Source of the DNA: Solicola gregarius
Lineage (GTDB): Bacteria; Actinomycetota; Actinomycetes; Propionibacteriales; Nocardioidaceae
Reading direction: 5' to 3'
DNA: 64,000 nt
NCBI RefSeq assembly: GCF_025790165.1
Contig: NZ_CP094970.1
Span: 3,844,001-3,908,000 of the forward strand
Shown: positions 52,475 through 61,206 of the stretch, one piece after another
How positions within the stretch are numbered: the first letter of the stretch is position 1
How the letters are laid out: each line of letters opens with the position of its first letter
Notes under the pieces: model-generated
Seen by the model: the letters and a program-made list of their open reading frames with translations, nothing else
Database searches by the model: none
Told to the model about the DNA's origin: nothing
Translations under genes and position numbers: made by a program

Positions 52475-53377
52475 ATGCGCATCCTGGTGGCGGGCGCCTC
52501 GGGCTTCGTGGGGAGACGTCTGTCGCCGGTGCTCGAGGAGAGTGGCCACGAGGTCGTCGCGCTGACCCGGACACCGCAGGAGTACGTCGGAGCCGGTGTC
52601 GCGACGTACGGCGACGTGCATCGCGCCAGTTCCCTGCCTGCCGCGCTCGAGGGGTGCAAGGCGGCGTACTACCTCGTGCACTCGTTGGACTCGCCCGACT
52701 TCGAGCGTCTGGATGCGACGGCGGCTCGGGATTTCGGTCTTGCGGCGGCCGATGCCGGGGTCGGCCGGATCGTGTATCTGGGCGGCCTCGGTGCCGAGTC
52801 CGAGGGACTGTCGGCGCATCTGCGCAGCCGCCGGGAGGTGGAGGGGCTGCTCGGAGCAGGTGGCGTACCGGTGACCACGCTGCGCGCGGGCGTCATCGTC
52901 GGTGCTGGCGGGTCCTCGTGGGAGCTGATGCGGCAACTGGTTGCGCGGCTACCCGCGATGGTGACGCCGCGATGGGTCAACACGCGGGCTCAACCGATCG
53001 GGCTCGCCGATGTGGTCCGCTATCTCGTCGGCGTACTGGACGAGCGCACCGACGAGTCGAGGACGTACGAGATCGGCGGCCCGGAGGTCCTCGACTACCT
53101 GACGATGCTGCGTCGCATCGCCGAGCTCGAGCGCCGGCGGCAGCCGGTCGTCGTACCCGTTCCGCTGCTGTCACCGCGCCTCTCGTCGCTGTGGCTGGCG
53201 CTGGTCACCGACGTCGACGTACGCACCGGGCGAAATCTCGTCGACTCGATGGTCAACGAGGTGGTCGTCGAGGACGACTCGATCCGTGCTGTCGTCCCGT
53301 TCGAGCCCAAGGACTTCCGGGCAGCGGCACTCGACGCGCTCCCTACGGCCCGCGGCGAGCCAGGGGACTACGAGTGA
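52475..53377 (+). CDS. NAD(P)-binding protein, atypical SDR/NmrA-like
   Basis: 300 residues. Rossmann start RILVAGASGFVGRRLSPVLEESGHEVVALTR, then YYLVHSLDSPDFERLDATAARDFGLAAADAGVGRIVYLGGLGAE and the substrate side RPAMVTPRWVNTRAQPIG-type segment (WVNTRAQPIGLADVVRYLVGVL), characteristic of the extended/atypical SDR group often described as NAD-dependent epimerase or NmrA-like. Enzyme activity is uncertain. The stop overlaps the GTG of the CPBP gene (GTGA). A 111-base gap separates it from the molybdopterin oxidoreductase gene. Confidence 0.82.
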   Translation: MRILVAGASGFVGRRLSPVLEESGHEVVALTRTPQEYVGAGVATYGDVHRASSLPAALEGCKAAYYLVHSLDSPDFERLDATAARDFGLAAADAGVGRIVYLGGLGAESEGLSAHLRSRREVEGLLGAGGVPVTTLRAGVIVGAGGSSWELMRQLVARLPAMVTPRWVNTRAQPIGLADVVRYLVGVLDERTDESRTYEIGGPEVLDYLTMLRRIAELERRRQPVVVPVPLLSPRLSSLWLALVTDVDVRTGRNLVDSMVNEVVVEDDSIRAVVPFEPKDFRAAALDALPTARGEPGDYE

Positions 53378-54141
53378 AGCCGGCACGGCGAGCGTTGCGG
53401 CGGATCGGCGACCGGCTGCCCCGGTCGCTGTCGCACGTCGCGTCGACGGTCATCGCCGACGACGCGCGAGGCCGCGCGCGACGCCGACGGGTGGTCGCGG
53501 GTACGACGGCCGTCGGTGCCGGGCTGCTCGGTACGGCGCTGTCGGCGCGACCGGGATCGCCACGGTTCTATCGACTCAGCTGGGCGACCGCGGGAGCATG
53601 GACGGTCGGCGGGGTGCTGTCAGGTCCCTTGCGCCGCGGCTGGATCGAGCATCGAGACGATCGCCTGCGCCGACCCGTGCTGGTGCCGGTCGCTACCGGT
53701 GGCGCCGCGTTCGGCGCCTTCTACGGGTTCGCGCTCGCCGCACAGCGGATACCCGTGCTGCGACGCGCGATCGCCCATGTGCTCCGCCACGCCGACTCGA
53801 CCGGTGACGCGCGACTGCTGACGATGGTGTGCGCCAACGCGGTTGCCGAGGAGGTGTTCTTCCGCGGTGCCGTCTACCCGTCGGTGGCCGAACACCATCC
53901 CGTCGCCGCATCCACCGCTCTCTACACCCTGGCGACCGTTCCGACCCGTAACCCGGCTCTGATCGCGGCTGCCGGGTTCATGGGCGCGCTCTTCGCCCTG
54001 CAGCGGCGGGCGTCCGGTGGCGTGCAGGCTCCGGCACTCACCCATCTGACCTGGTCCATTCTGATGGTCCGTTTCATGCCGCCGCTGTTTCGTGACGATC
54101 CGCCCGCAACTCCGACGTCCGCCGAACGCTCCGGAAGGTGA
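53374..54141 (+). CDS. CPBP-family intramembrane glutamic protease
   Basis: 255 residues from a GTG that overlaps the preceding stop by four bases. Several membrane segments; the CPBP/Abi motif 1 is NAVAEEVFFRGAVYP (catalytic EE…R), and motif 2 is likely in ALTHLTWSILM with the conserved His. These proteases resemble Rce1 and are involved in membrane-protein processing or bacteriocin self-protection. Followed 4 bases later by the MMPL gene, so the three genes form a likely operon. Confidence 0.82.
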   Translation: MKPARRALRRIGDRLPRSLSHVASTVIADDARGRARRRRVVAGTTAVGAGLLGTALSARPGSPRFYRLSWATAGAWTVGGVLSGPLRRGWIEHRDDRLRRPVLVPVATGGAAFGAFYGFALAAQRIPVLRRAIAHVLRHADSTGDARLLTMVCANAVAEEVFFRGAVYPSVAEHHPVAASTALYTLATVPTRNPALIAAAGFMGALFALQRRASGGVQAPALTHLTWSILMVRFMPPLFRDDPPATPTSAERSGR

Positions 54142-54145
54142 TCCG

Positions 54146-56260
54146 ATGTCCCGCCTCGCAGACCTCGTCATGTCGCACCGGGCCGTCGTCCTGATCGTGT
54201 GGGTGATGATCGCGGTCGCCGGTGCCGCGACTGCGTCACGCACGGTCGACGCGCTCAGCTACGACTTCGGTCTGCCGGGCCAGCCCGCGTACGAGACGAA
54301 CAGCGACATCCAGCGCATGTTCGGCGGGGGAGGACTCGTCGATCCGCTCGTTCTGTCCGCGCCGGTCGGGGAGGCCGGACGAGGCGACTTCGCCGAAGCC
54401 GCCGAGCGCGTTGCGGACTCCGTACCGGGCACCCGCGTTGTCACGTCGGAGAACAGCGATGCCGAAGCCCTGGTCGCCGACGACCGCGCGGTCGCGTTGC
54501 TGTACCCGCCCGTCGTCGACGGTCCGGAGCCGTACGCGCGTGCGCTGCCGGCGCTTGAACGAGCGGTCGGGGAGCACCCGGTAGACGGCCGGTCGATGGA
54601 GCTGACGGGCACGGTCCTGCTCGCCGAGGACACCGGGAGCGACCGGGGCGTGCTGTTCGAGGTGATCGTCGGCGGTGCCGGAGCGCTGGTCGTCCTCGCG
54701 CTCGTGTTCGCGTCCCTGCTCGCGGGACTGCCGCTCCTGGTCGCCGCGGTCTCGATCCTGGCGACCTACCTCGCGCTCCTCGGGCTGACGACATTGACCG
54801 ACGTCTCGTTCATCGTGCAGTACCTCGTGGCGTTGATCGGGCTCGGTGTCGCGATCGACTACTCGCTGCTCATCGTGATGCGCTGGCGCGAGGAGCGCGC
54901 GCACGGCCTGGACAACGACACGGCGGTACGCACCGCGCTGACGACCGCGGGCCGGTCCGTGGTCTTCAGCGGCATCACCGTCGCTGTGTCCCTCGCCGCG
55001 CTTGTCGTCACCCCACTGCCGTTCCTGCGTTCGATCGGACTGGGTGGGCTGCTCATTCCGTTGCTCAGCGTCGCGACCGCGGTGACCCTGGTCCCGGTCG
55101 TGCTCAGCCGGTTCGGACCGCGGCTGGCCTGGCCGCACCGCAAGGCCAACGACCCGGTCAGCCGGCGCTGGGCCGGCGTCGCTCGATGGGTCGTACGCCG
55201 ACGCTGGCCGGTCATCGTGGTGACCTCGCTGGGTCTCCTGGCCATGACGGCGCCCGTGCTCGCACTCCATCTCGGGTCCCCGCGACTCGACGCGTACGGC
55301 AGCGAGACCTCCGCAGGCCGGGCGACCGAGGAGATCCTCGACGCCGGGATCGCGCCCGGTGTGATGCGACCACATGAGGTCCTCGTGCCCGAGGACCAGG
55401 CGCCCTCCGTTGTCAACGGGATGGCTGGGCTCGACGGCGTTGCCGCGGCGACGAGTGTGCGTGATCCCGCCTGGACGCAGGACGGCGAGGTGCTCCTGCA
55501 GGTCTACTCCGAGGACGACCCGGCGACCGAATCCGGTGTGGCCTCGCTCGATCGGGTGCGCGACTACGCGGACACGGTCGGCGCGCGAGTCGGCGGCACG
55601 CCCGCCGAGGACGCCGACTTCGTGACGGCCGTGTACGGCAACGCGCCGCTCGTACTCGCATTGATCGTGCTCGTCACCTTCGCACTGCTCGCGCGCGCAC
55701 TGCGGTCGGTCTGGCTGCCCGTCAAGGCGCTGGTGCTGAACGTGTTGTCGACCGGCAGCGCGTACGGGCTCACGGTGCTGATCTGGCAGCAGGGCATCGG
55801 AACCGAGGCGGTGTTCGGCGCCGACGCGAGCGGCGCGATCCCGATCTGGGTGCCGGTTGCGGTGTTCGCGTTCCTGTTCGGGCTCTCCATGGACTACGAG
55901 GTGTTCATCCTCTCGCGCATGCGCGAGGCGTACGACCAGCACGGCGACACGCCTCGTGCGGTCGTCGACGGCATCGCGCGAACCGGTCGCCTGGTGACCT
56001 CTGCCGCGCTCATCCTGTTCCTCGCGTTCGTCGCGCTGTCGACCGTGCCGAGCGTCGAGGTCAAGATCCTGGCGACCGCGCTCGGGCTCGGCATCCTGAT
56101 CGACGCGCTGGTCGTACGCGCCCTGCTCGCTCCCGCCCTGGTGGCCGTCCTCGGCCGGGCGAACTGGACGATGCCGCGATGGTTGGCTCGCGTCCTCCGC
56201 GCGGTGCCGCCCGAGCAGGCGTCGAGGCAGGTCGACGCCGAGGTCACGCGGCGACGCTGA
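54146..56260 (+). CDS. MMPL/RND-family membrane transporter
   Basis: 704 residues. Typical MmpL topology: one helix at the N-terminus ([17 protein letters not shown]), a soluble loop, five helices (about 185-330), helix near 365, second loop (about 385-500), and five helices to the C-terminus. Conserved RND/MMPL segments include [17 protein letters not shown] and [21 protein letters not shown], both with the proton-relay Asp/Tyr pair. Such proteins move lipids or small molecules across the membrane using the proton gradient. It follows the CPBP gene by 4 bases. Confidence 0.92.
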   Translation: MSRLADLVMSHRAVVLIVWVMIAVAGAATASRTVDALSYDFGLPGQPAYETNSDIQRMFGGGGLVDPLVLSAPVGEAGRGDFAEAAERVADSVPGTRVVTSENSDAEALVADDRAVALLYPPVVDGPEPYARALPALERAVGEHPVDGRSMELTGTVLLAEDTGSDRGVLFEVIVGGAGALVVLALVFASLLAGLPLLVAAVSILATYLALLGLTTLTDVSFIVQYLVALIGLGVAIDYSLLIVMRWREERAHGLDNDTAVRTALTTAGRSVVFSGITVAVSLAALVVTPLPFLRSIGLGGLLIPLLSVATAVTLVPVVLSRFGPRLAWPHRKANDPVSRRWAGVARWVVRRRWPVIVVTSLGLLAMTAPVLALHLGSPRLDAYGSETSAGRATEEILDAGIAPGVMRPHEVLVPEDQAPSVVNGMAGLDGVAAATSVRDPAWTQDGEVLLQVYSEDDPATESGVASLDRVRDYADTVGARVGGTPAEDADFVTAVYGNAPLVLALIVLVTFALLARALRSVWLPVKALVLNVLSTGSAYGLTVLIWQQGIGTEAVFGADASGAIPIWVPVAVFAFLFGLSMDYEVFILSRMREAYDQHGDTPRAVVDGIARTGRLVTSAALILFLAFVALSTVPSVEVKILATALGLGILIDALVVRALLAPALVAVLGRANWTMPRWLARVLRAVPPEQASRQVDAEVTRRR

Positions 56261-56283
56261 GCACAGGTCGCGTACGTCCGCGA

Positions 56284-56311
56284 CCAATCCGCAGGCCCCA
56301 CGGCGCCGAAT
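56284..56311 (+). promoter_or_regulatory. SigK-like promoter of the fasciclin gene
   Basis: CCAATCC (56284-56290), a 15-base spacer and CCGAAT (56306-56311), about 59 bases before the ATG. It shares GACCAATCCG with three other start regions in this window. The mycobacterial SigK promoter for mpt70/mpt83 is, as far as I recall, of a similar CCATCC…CCGAAT type. Confidence 0.65.
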
Positions 56312-56369
56312 CCATCCGTACAAGGCGCGCGGCGACAGACCGCGTCGCACCACAACGGAAGGATGGATC

Positions 56370-57083
56370 ATGAAGAACATCCGCAGCGCGTCGTTGGCGT
56401 TGGCTACTGCCGCCTCGCTGGCGCTACTCACCACTGCATGCGGCGGAGACGACGACGGCGCCGACGCGTCGTCGGACTCGTCCTCTTCCTCCTCGGACTC
56501 CGACTCGGGCAGCAGCGACTCGAGCTCGGACAGCGCTACCGACAGCGGCTCAGACACCCAGATGGACCCGGCGTCCGACCTCGTCGGTCCCGGCTGTGCG
56601 GCGTACGCCAAGCAGGTGCCGTCGGGTGCGGGCTCGGTCGAAGGCATGTCGCAGGATCCCGTCGCGGTAGCGGCGAGCAACAACCCATTGCTCAAAACCC
56701 TCACGGCCGCGGTATCGGGCAAGGTGAACCCGAAGGTCGACCTGGTCGACACCCTCAACGGTGACGAGTTCACCGTTTTCGCACCAGTCGACGACGCATT
56801 CAAGCAGATCGACGCGAAGACCATGAAGACGCTGTCCAGCCCGGCCGGCGCGAAGACGCTGACGTCGATCCTGACGTACCACGTCGTGCCCGGCCAGCTC
56901 GCGCCCGACGAGGTCGCGGGCACGCACAAGACCGCTGAAGGCGAGAAGATCAAGGTCGATGGCTCCGGCGACGACATCAGTGTCGGCGATGGCCAGGCCA
57001 ACGTGATCTGTGGCGGCGTGCAGACCGCGAACGCCACGGTCTACCTGATCGATGCGGTGATGATGCCGCCGTCGATGATGTGA
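56370..57083 (+). CDS. Fasciclin-domain lipoprotein (MPT83/MPT70-like)
   Basis: 237 residues. Lipoprotein signal [25 protein letters not shown] (lipobox TTAC), a long Asp/Ser-rich linker (residues 27-65), then one FAS1 domain: [51 protein letters not shown] and a C-terminal [15 protein letters not shown]. The pair of cysteines (GPGCAAYAK and VICGGV) matches mycobacterial MPT70/MPT83. In Mycobacterium these are the main SigK targets; here sigK lies 5.6 kb to the right and a matching promoter precedes the gene. GGAAGGAT precedes the ATG. Confidence 0.92.
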   Translation: MKNIRSASLALATAASLALLTTACGGDDDGADASSDSSSSSSDSDSGSSDSSSDSATDSGSDTQMDPASDLVGPGCAAYAKQVPSGAGSVEGMSQDPVAVAASNNPLLKTLTAAVSGKVNPKVDLVDTLNGDEFTVFAPVDDAFKQIDAKTMKTLSSPAGAKTLTSILTYHVVPGQLAPDEVAGTHKTAEGEKIKVDGSGDDISVGDGQANVICGGVQTANATVYLIDAVMMPPSMM

Positions 57084-57099
57084 CCTTCGCTCCGAAGGT

Positions 57100-57147
57100 G
57101 ACGACGGGAACGGGCGGCCACTCCGGGGGCCGCCCGTTCCCGTCGTC
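57100..57147. terminator. Perfect 20-bp hairpin between fasciclin and DUF1295 genes
   Basis: Arms 57100-57119 (GACGACGGGAACGGGCGGCC) and 57128-57147 are exact reverse complements around an 8-base loop. It lies 16 bases after the fasciclin stop and 4 bases past the 3' end of the convergent lipid operon. It is the strongest terminator-like structure in the window and can serve both directions. Confidence 0.85.
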
Positions 57148-57151
57148 TGTC

Positions 57152-57943
57152 TCAGTCCCGCGGCGGGAGCGGTACGAACCCACTCGTGCGGCGCACGTAC
57201 GCCGCGTACTCGGGTCGGTCGTCGAGGTGACGCTCCATCAGGGGCTTGCCGGTCCCGCGGGCGAGCAGCCAGGTCATCGCGACCGGCGACAGGAACGCCA
57301 GTGCGGCGATCGGCGCCGAACATGCACACAGGTAGATGCCCCACCAGACGCACGCGTCGCCGAAGTAGTTCGGGTGGCGCGTATAGCGCCACAGCCCTGT
57401 GTCGAGCACCCGGCCGCGGTTCGCCGGGTCGGCGCGGAAGCGGGCGAGCTGCGCGTCGCCGACCGTCTCGAAGTACATGCCGAGGAGCCACAGCGCCATG
57501 CCCGGTACGAGCCACCATCCCGCCTGCGCGGTGCTCGCCTGCGCGAGCATGATCGGCAGCGCAACGACCCACATGCCGACTCCCTGCGGCAGGCAGACCC
57601 AGACGGCAGCCGTACGTACGGTTGCGCCGCCATGGCGTTCGAAGAGATCGGCGTAGCGACGGTCCTCGTCCGAGCCGCGGTTCCGTAAGCCCAGGTGCAC
57701 CGCGAGCCGAAGCCCCCAGACCCCGGGCAGTACGGCGAGGAGGGCCCGCAGCGCGTTGTCGTCGCCGTTCCAGGTGATGGCAAGGCCGGTGACCGCGACT
57801 GCCGCAAAGCCCGCGCCCCAGACAGTGTCGATCACCGTGACCCTCCGCGTACGATGCATCCGCCAGAGAACGAACACCATCGCGGCCGCGATGACGGCCG
57901 CGGATCCGATCAACGTTGCCGCAACGACCCCGGCGTCACGCAT
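57152..57943 (-). CDS. DUF1295 membrane protein (steroid 5-alpha-reductase-like fold)
   Basis: 263 residues with about six helices. The family signature is RRVTVIDTVWGAGFA near the start and YTRHPNYFGDACVWWGIYL with SPVAMTWLLARGTGKPLMERHL near the end. It corresponds to Rv0446c in the Mycobacterium tuberculosis sigK cluster. Likely reduces a double bond in a lipid intermediate, judged from fold and neighbours. The ATG at 57943 overlaps the stop of the upstream methyltransferase gene by 8 bases. Last gene of the five-gene operon. Confidence 0.88.
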   Translation of the reverse strand: MRDAGVVAATLIGSAAVIAAAMVFVLWRMHRTRRVTVIDTVWGAGFAAVAVTGLAITWNGDDNALRALLAVLPGVWGLRLAVHLGLRNRGSDEDRRYADLFERHGGATVRTAAVWVCLPQGVGMWVVALPIMLAQASTAQAGWWLVPGMALWLLGMYFETVGDAQLARFRADPANRGRVLDTGLWRYTRHPNYFGDACVWWGIYLCACSAPIAALAFLSPVAMTWLLARGTGKPLMERHLDDRPEYAAYVRRTSGFVPLPPRD

Positions 57944-59219
57944 CTGTCGCGGCGATGTCGCTCCGACCGTCCGGCCGGGGGCGTACGGCCAGGATCTGGT
58001 CGACGCCCATCCGGTTGTCGGCGAACGCGAGCGACCCACCCGCGAGGTACAGCCGCCAGATCCGCGCCGTGCGTTCGCCGGCGAGCTCCACGACGCTCGA
58101 CCAGTTGTCCTCGAGGTTTCGCGCCCATGCCCGCGCTGTCAGTACGTAGTGCTCACGCATGCTCATGACGTCGCGGATCTCGAGGCCGGCCCGGCGCATC
58201 ATCGCGCAGGTCTCGTCGAGAGGCCGCATGTGCATGTCGGGGGCGATGTACGACTCGATGAACGCGCCGCCGCCGGACCGCTGGGTACGGGACATCTGCT
58301 GAAGCAGCACCCGGCCCCCGGGTCGCAACGTACGTCGCATCGCCGCGAGGTACCTCGGATACTGCCGTCGCCCGACGTGCTCACCCATCTCGATGGACGC
58401 CACGGCGTCGACGCCACGGATCGCGAGATCGCGGTAGTCGCGCACCTCGACCGTGACGCGGTCGCTCAGGCCGAGTCGGTCGATGCGTTCCCGTGCGTAC
58501 GACGCCTGCTCGCGTGACAGGGTGATGCCGCTTGCCCGTACGCCGTAGCAGGTCGCGGCGTGCACCAGCAGCGAGCCCCACCCGCATCCGACGTCGAGGA
58601 GCCGCATTCCGGGCTGCAGACCGAGCTTGCGGCAAACGCGGTCCAGCTTCGCCGACGACGCCTTCGCACTGTCGGCGATCGTCGGCGGGTCTTCGTGGCC
58701 GTGCGCCCACAAGCCACACGAGTAGGCCATCGTGTCGTCGAGCAGCGTCTCGTAGAAGTCGTTGCCGAGGTCGTAGTGGTGGTGGATCGCCTCGCGGTCC
58801 CGGCGCAGGGAGTGCAGACGCCCGCCCAGTCGCGCTTCCTCGGGTGGGGCGGCGGGTGGTCGTTCGAAGGCTCCGTGTGCCGCGAGTTTCCGCAGCATCG
58901 ACGTGACCTCGCTCGAGGCGCGTACCAGCGCACCGGGCAGTGCCGGCCTCCCCTCGAGGGCGACCCGGGTGAGTCGCAGCGCATCGGCGAGATCACCTTC
59001 GACGTCGAGCGAACCGCTGACGTACGCGCGGGCGAGGCCCAGCTCTCCCGGGTGCCAGACGATGTGCCGAACGGCCTCCGGTGAGTCGAGGACCAAAGTG
59101 GCGGGACCGGACCCGTACGCGCTGCCGTCCCACGCTCGGATCCCGACCGGAAGGTCGGCCCCGAGCACGGCGGAGACCGCGCGGTGAACCGTAGGAGCCA
59201 GCGAGGTGTCGGTCGTCAT
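57936..59219 (-). CDS. CFA-type fatty-acid methyltransferase, second copy
   Basis: 427 residues. Class-I SAM methyltransferase of the cyclopropane synthase family: DREAIHHHYDLGNDFYETLLDDTMAYSCGLW, SAM site RLLDVGCGWGSLLVHAA, SIEMGEHVGRRQYPRYLAAM, and RNLEDNWSSVV near the end. The N-terminal 130 residues form the lipid-recruiting domain of CFA synthases. It may add a methylene or methyl group to unsaturated phospholipid acyl chains. The start overlaps the first copy's stop by ATGA (59216-59219). The mycobacterial cluster has one such gene (ufaA1), so this second copy is an addition. Confidence 0.92.
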   Translation of the reverse strand: MTTDTSLAPTVHRAVSAVLGADLPVGIRAWDGSAYGSGPATLVLDSPEAVRHIVWHPGELGLARAYVSGSLDVEGDLADALRLTRVALEGRPALPGALVRASSEVTSMLRKLAAHGAFERPPAAPPEEARLGGRLHSLRRDREAIHHHYDLGNDFYETLLDDTMAYSCGLWAHGHEDPPTIADSAKASSAKLDRVCRKLGLQPGMRLLDVGCGWGSLLVHAATCYGVRASGITLSREQASYARERIDRLGLSDRVTVEVRDYRDLAIRGVDAVASIEMGEHVGRRQYPRYLAAMRRTLRPGGRVLLQQMSRTQRSGGGAFIESYIAPDMHMRPLDETCAMMRRAGLEIRDVMSMREHYVLTARAWARNLEDNWSSVVELAGERTARIWRLYLAGGSLAFADNRMGVDQILAVRPRPDGRSDIAATDA

Positions 59220-60472
59220 GTCGATGTTCCCTTCTCGAGCACGATCTGTTCGACGTCCAACTGACCGGAGCTGAACCCCGCCTCGCAGTACGCCAGATAG
59301 AACTCCCACATGCGACAGAACACGTCGTCGAACCCGAGGGCGAGCACCTCCGGTCGTGCCGACGTGAACCGTGCGCGCCACAGGCGCAAGGTCTCGGCAT
59401 AGTGCGCGCCGAGCGCCCGGCGACGCGTCGGCTCCAGACCGTTGTCGCGCGCATGGTCCTCGATCGCGCGAACCGAGGGGATCAGCCCGCCGGGAAAGAT
59501 GTACTTGTGGATCCAGCCCCACGAGTGCCGGGTGGCGAGCATGTGGTGGTGATCCATCGTGATCGCCTGAAGGCCGACCTTGCCGCCGGGCGCGAGCCGA
59601 TCGGCGAGGCAGCGGAAGTAGTCGGGCCAGTAGCGCTCACCGACCGCCTCGATCATCTCGATGCTGACGATCGCGTCGTACCGGCCGCGTACGTCGCGGA
59701 AGTCGCACAGGTCGACGTCGATCCGGTCGTCGACGCCCGCCCGCCGCGCCGCGGCTCGTACGTACGCGACCTGCTCCGACGAGAGCGTGACCGTCGTGAC
59801 GGTCGCGCCACGTTGCGCGGCGCGGATCGCGAGCGAACCCCAACCCGATCCGATCTCGAGCAGCCGGGTGTTCGCGCCCACTCCCGCCGCGTCGAGAATC
59901 GCGTCCAGTTTGCGCCGCTGGGCGGTCTCGAGGTCGTCGCCCGGCTCGAAGAGCGCCGACGAGTACGTCATCGTCGAGTCCAAGAACTGCCGGAAGAGCT
60001 CGTTCGAAAGGTCGTAGTGGCGAGCGGCATTCACCTGAGCACCGTCGTGGTCCGCGTCCTCCGCGACAGGGACGGGCCGGTCGAAGCGCCGGCGGAAGCG
60101 TTGCAGGCCAGCGGGCACGACGTCATGGAGACGCAACGCCAACGCATGCAGCAGGGCGTGCAGATCGTCGGTCGTCCAGGCACCGCTCATCCATCCCTCG
60201 CCGAACCCGATCAGTCCGTCCGAGCCCACCCGTGCATAGAACTCCTCCGGCTCGACGAGCCGAAGCGCTGGCGTGCCCGGTGCCGGACGGTGGTCGTCGT
60301 CCGTGAGCACCCGCACACCCGCAAGTGCCGCGGCTCTGCGTAGGAGTAGCCGGGCCGCCAGCGCTCGCATCGGGGCATGCGGCGTTGCGGCGACGTCGGG
60401 CCAGCGCTCGCGAACGGAGTCGACGTCGCCGTGCACCACCGGGCCGGTGACGGACGGGAGAACGGGGCTCAT
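59216..60472 (-). CDS. CFA-type fatty-acid methyltransferase, UfaA1-like
   Basis: 418 residues. Same family as the following gene: NAARHYDLSNELFRQFLDSTMTYSSALFEP, SAM motif RLLEIGSGWGSLAIRAA, SIEMIEAVGERYWPDYFRCL, HSWGWIHKYIFPGGLIPSVRAI and the C-terminal MWEFYLAYCEAGFSSGQLDVEQIVL typical of the Rv0447c (UfaA1) subgroup. In Mycobacterium UfaA1 has been linked to tuberculostearic acid (10-methylstearate) formation. The start overlaps the DUF1365 stop by ATGA (60469-60472). Confidence 0.93.
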   Translation of the reverse strand: MSPVLPSVTGPVVHGDVDSVRERWPDVAATPHAPMRALAARLLLRRAAALAGVRVLTDDDHRPAPGTPALRLVEPEEFYARVGSDGLIGFGEGWMSGAWTTDDLHALLHALALRLHDVVPAGLQRFRRRFDRPVPVAEDADHDGAQVNAARHYDLSNELFRQFLDSTMTYSSALFEPGDDLETAQRRKLDAILDAAGVGANTRLLEIGSGWGSLAIRAAQRGATVTTVTLSSEQVAYVRAAARRAGVDDRIDVDLCDFRDVRGRYDAIVSIEMIEAVGERYWPDYFRCLADRLAPGGKVGLQAITMDHHHMLATRHSWGWIHKYIFPGGLIPSVRAIEDHARDNGLEPTRRRALGAHYAETLRLWRARFTSARPEVLALGFDDVFCRMWEFYLAYCEAGFSSGQLDVEQIVLEKGTST

Positions 60473-61206
60473 GAGGTCTCCTCTTGGTGTGCGGGGTTCT
60501 GGTCGGGCATTCGTACGCGGCGCAACCACAACCGCAGGCCCTGCCAGCGGATCAAGGCGGCGACGCGCAGCGTCGGGAACGGGTAGCGGAGTGCGAGTCG
60601 GGTCAGCGTGCGAGCCCGTGGGCTGTGCCTCGTGCCCGTGAGAGTCGCGACGAACGCAGTCTTGCCGCTGCGTCGCAGGCGTACGCGGATGTTCAAGTGC
60701 TCATCGGGCTGTGGGACTCGGAGCTCGTACCTGCCGTCGGCTCCGAGGAACGGCGAGACGAGGAACTGCTTGTCGGTCGCCGCGTGTCCGTTGTCGTCGG
60801 GGCCCAACACGTACGTGTGCCGGCCGCCGTAAGTGTTGTGCACCTCGGCGACGACCGCGCGAAGGCCACCGCGTCCGTCGTAGCACCAGAACAACGACAG
60901 CGGGTTGAAGACGTAACCGAGGAATGCGGGTGCAGCCAGCATGAGCACCGGTCCTTCGCCCGGCTCGACGCCGTTATGCGCCAGGACCTCGTCGATGTTG
61001 GCCCGGATACTTTGCGACCGGTCGCCCACGTGGTCTCGGGAGCGGAAGCGGGCGAACACGCCGAACCCTCGCGCGATCGGCAGCTCATCTACGTCAACGA
61101 GCCAGAGGCACAGGCCGTAGCGGAACTGCCGCGGCAGTTGCTCGCGGCGTACGTGCACGGTCGACGCGTCGTAGACGACCGGTGTCGGCGGGATAGGCGA
61201 GCTCAC
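60469..61206 (-). CDS. DUF1365 family protein
   Basis: 245 residues from a GTG. Whole-length DUF1365 pattern: VHVRREQLPRQFRYGLCLWLVDVDELP, HNGVEPGEGPVLMLAAPAFLGYVFNPLSLFWCYD, VAEVHNTYGGRHTYVL and KQFLVSPFLGADGRYELRV. The biochemical role is unknown, but the gene accompanies FAD oxidoreductase and CFA-type genes in many bacteria and corresponds to Rv0448c. Both ends overlap neighbours (GTGA and ATGA), showing strict operon packing. Confidence 0.92.
   Translation of the reverse strand: MSSPIPPTPVVYDASTVHVRREQLPRQFRYGLCLWLVDVDELPIARGFGVFARFRSRDHVGDRSQSIRANIDEVLAHNGVEPGEGPVLMLAAPAFLGYVFNPLSLFWCYDGRGGLRAVVAEVHNTYGGRHTYVLGPDDNGHAATDKQFLVSPFLGADGRYELRVPQPDEHLNIRVRLRRSGKTAFVATLTGTRHSPRARTLTRLALRYPFPTLRVAALIRWQGLRLWLRRVRMPDQNPAHQEETS

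Noticed and set aside
54236-57037. A 933-codon open frame antisense to the MMPL and fasciclin genes
   Set aside because: It is the opposite strand of two well-supported genes; the product is a low-complexity Arg/Gly/His/Asp/Glu-rich shadow with no domain. Long antisense frames are expected at this GC content.
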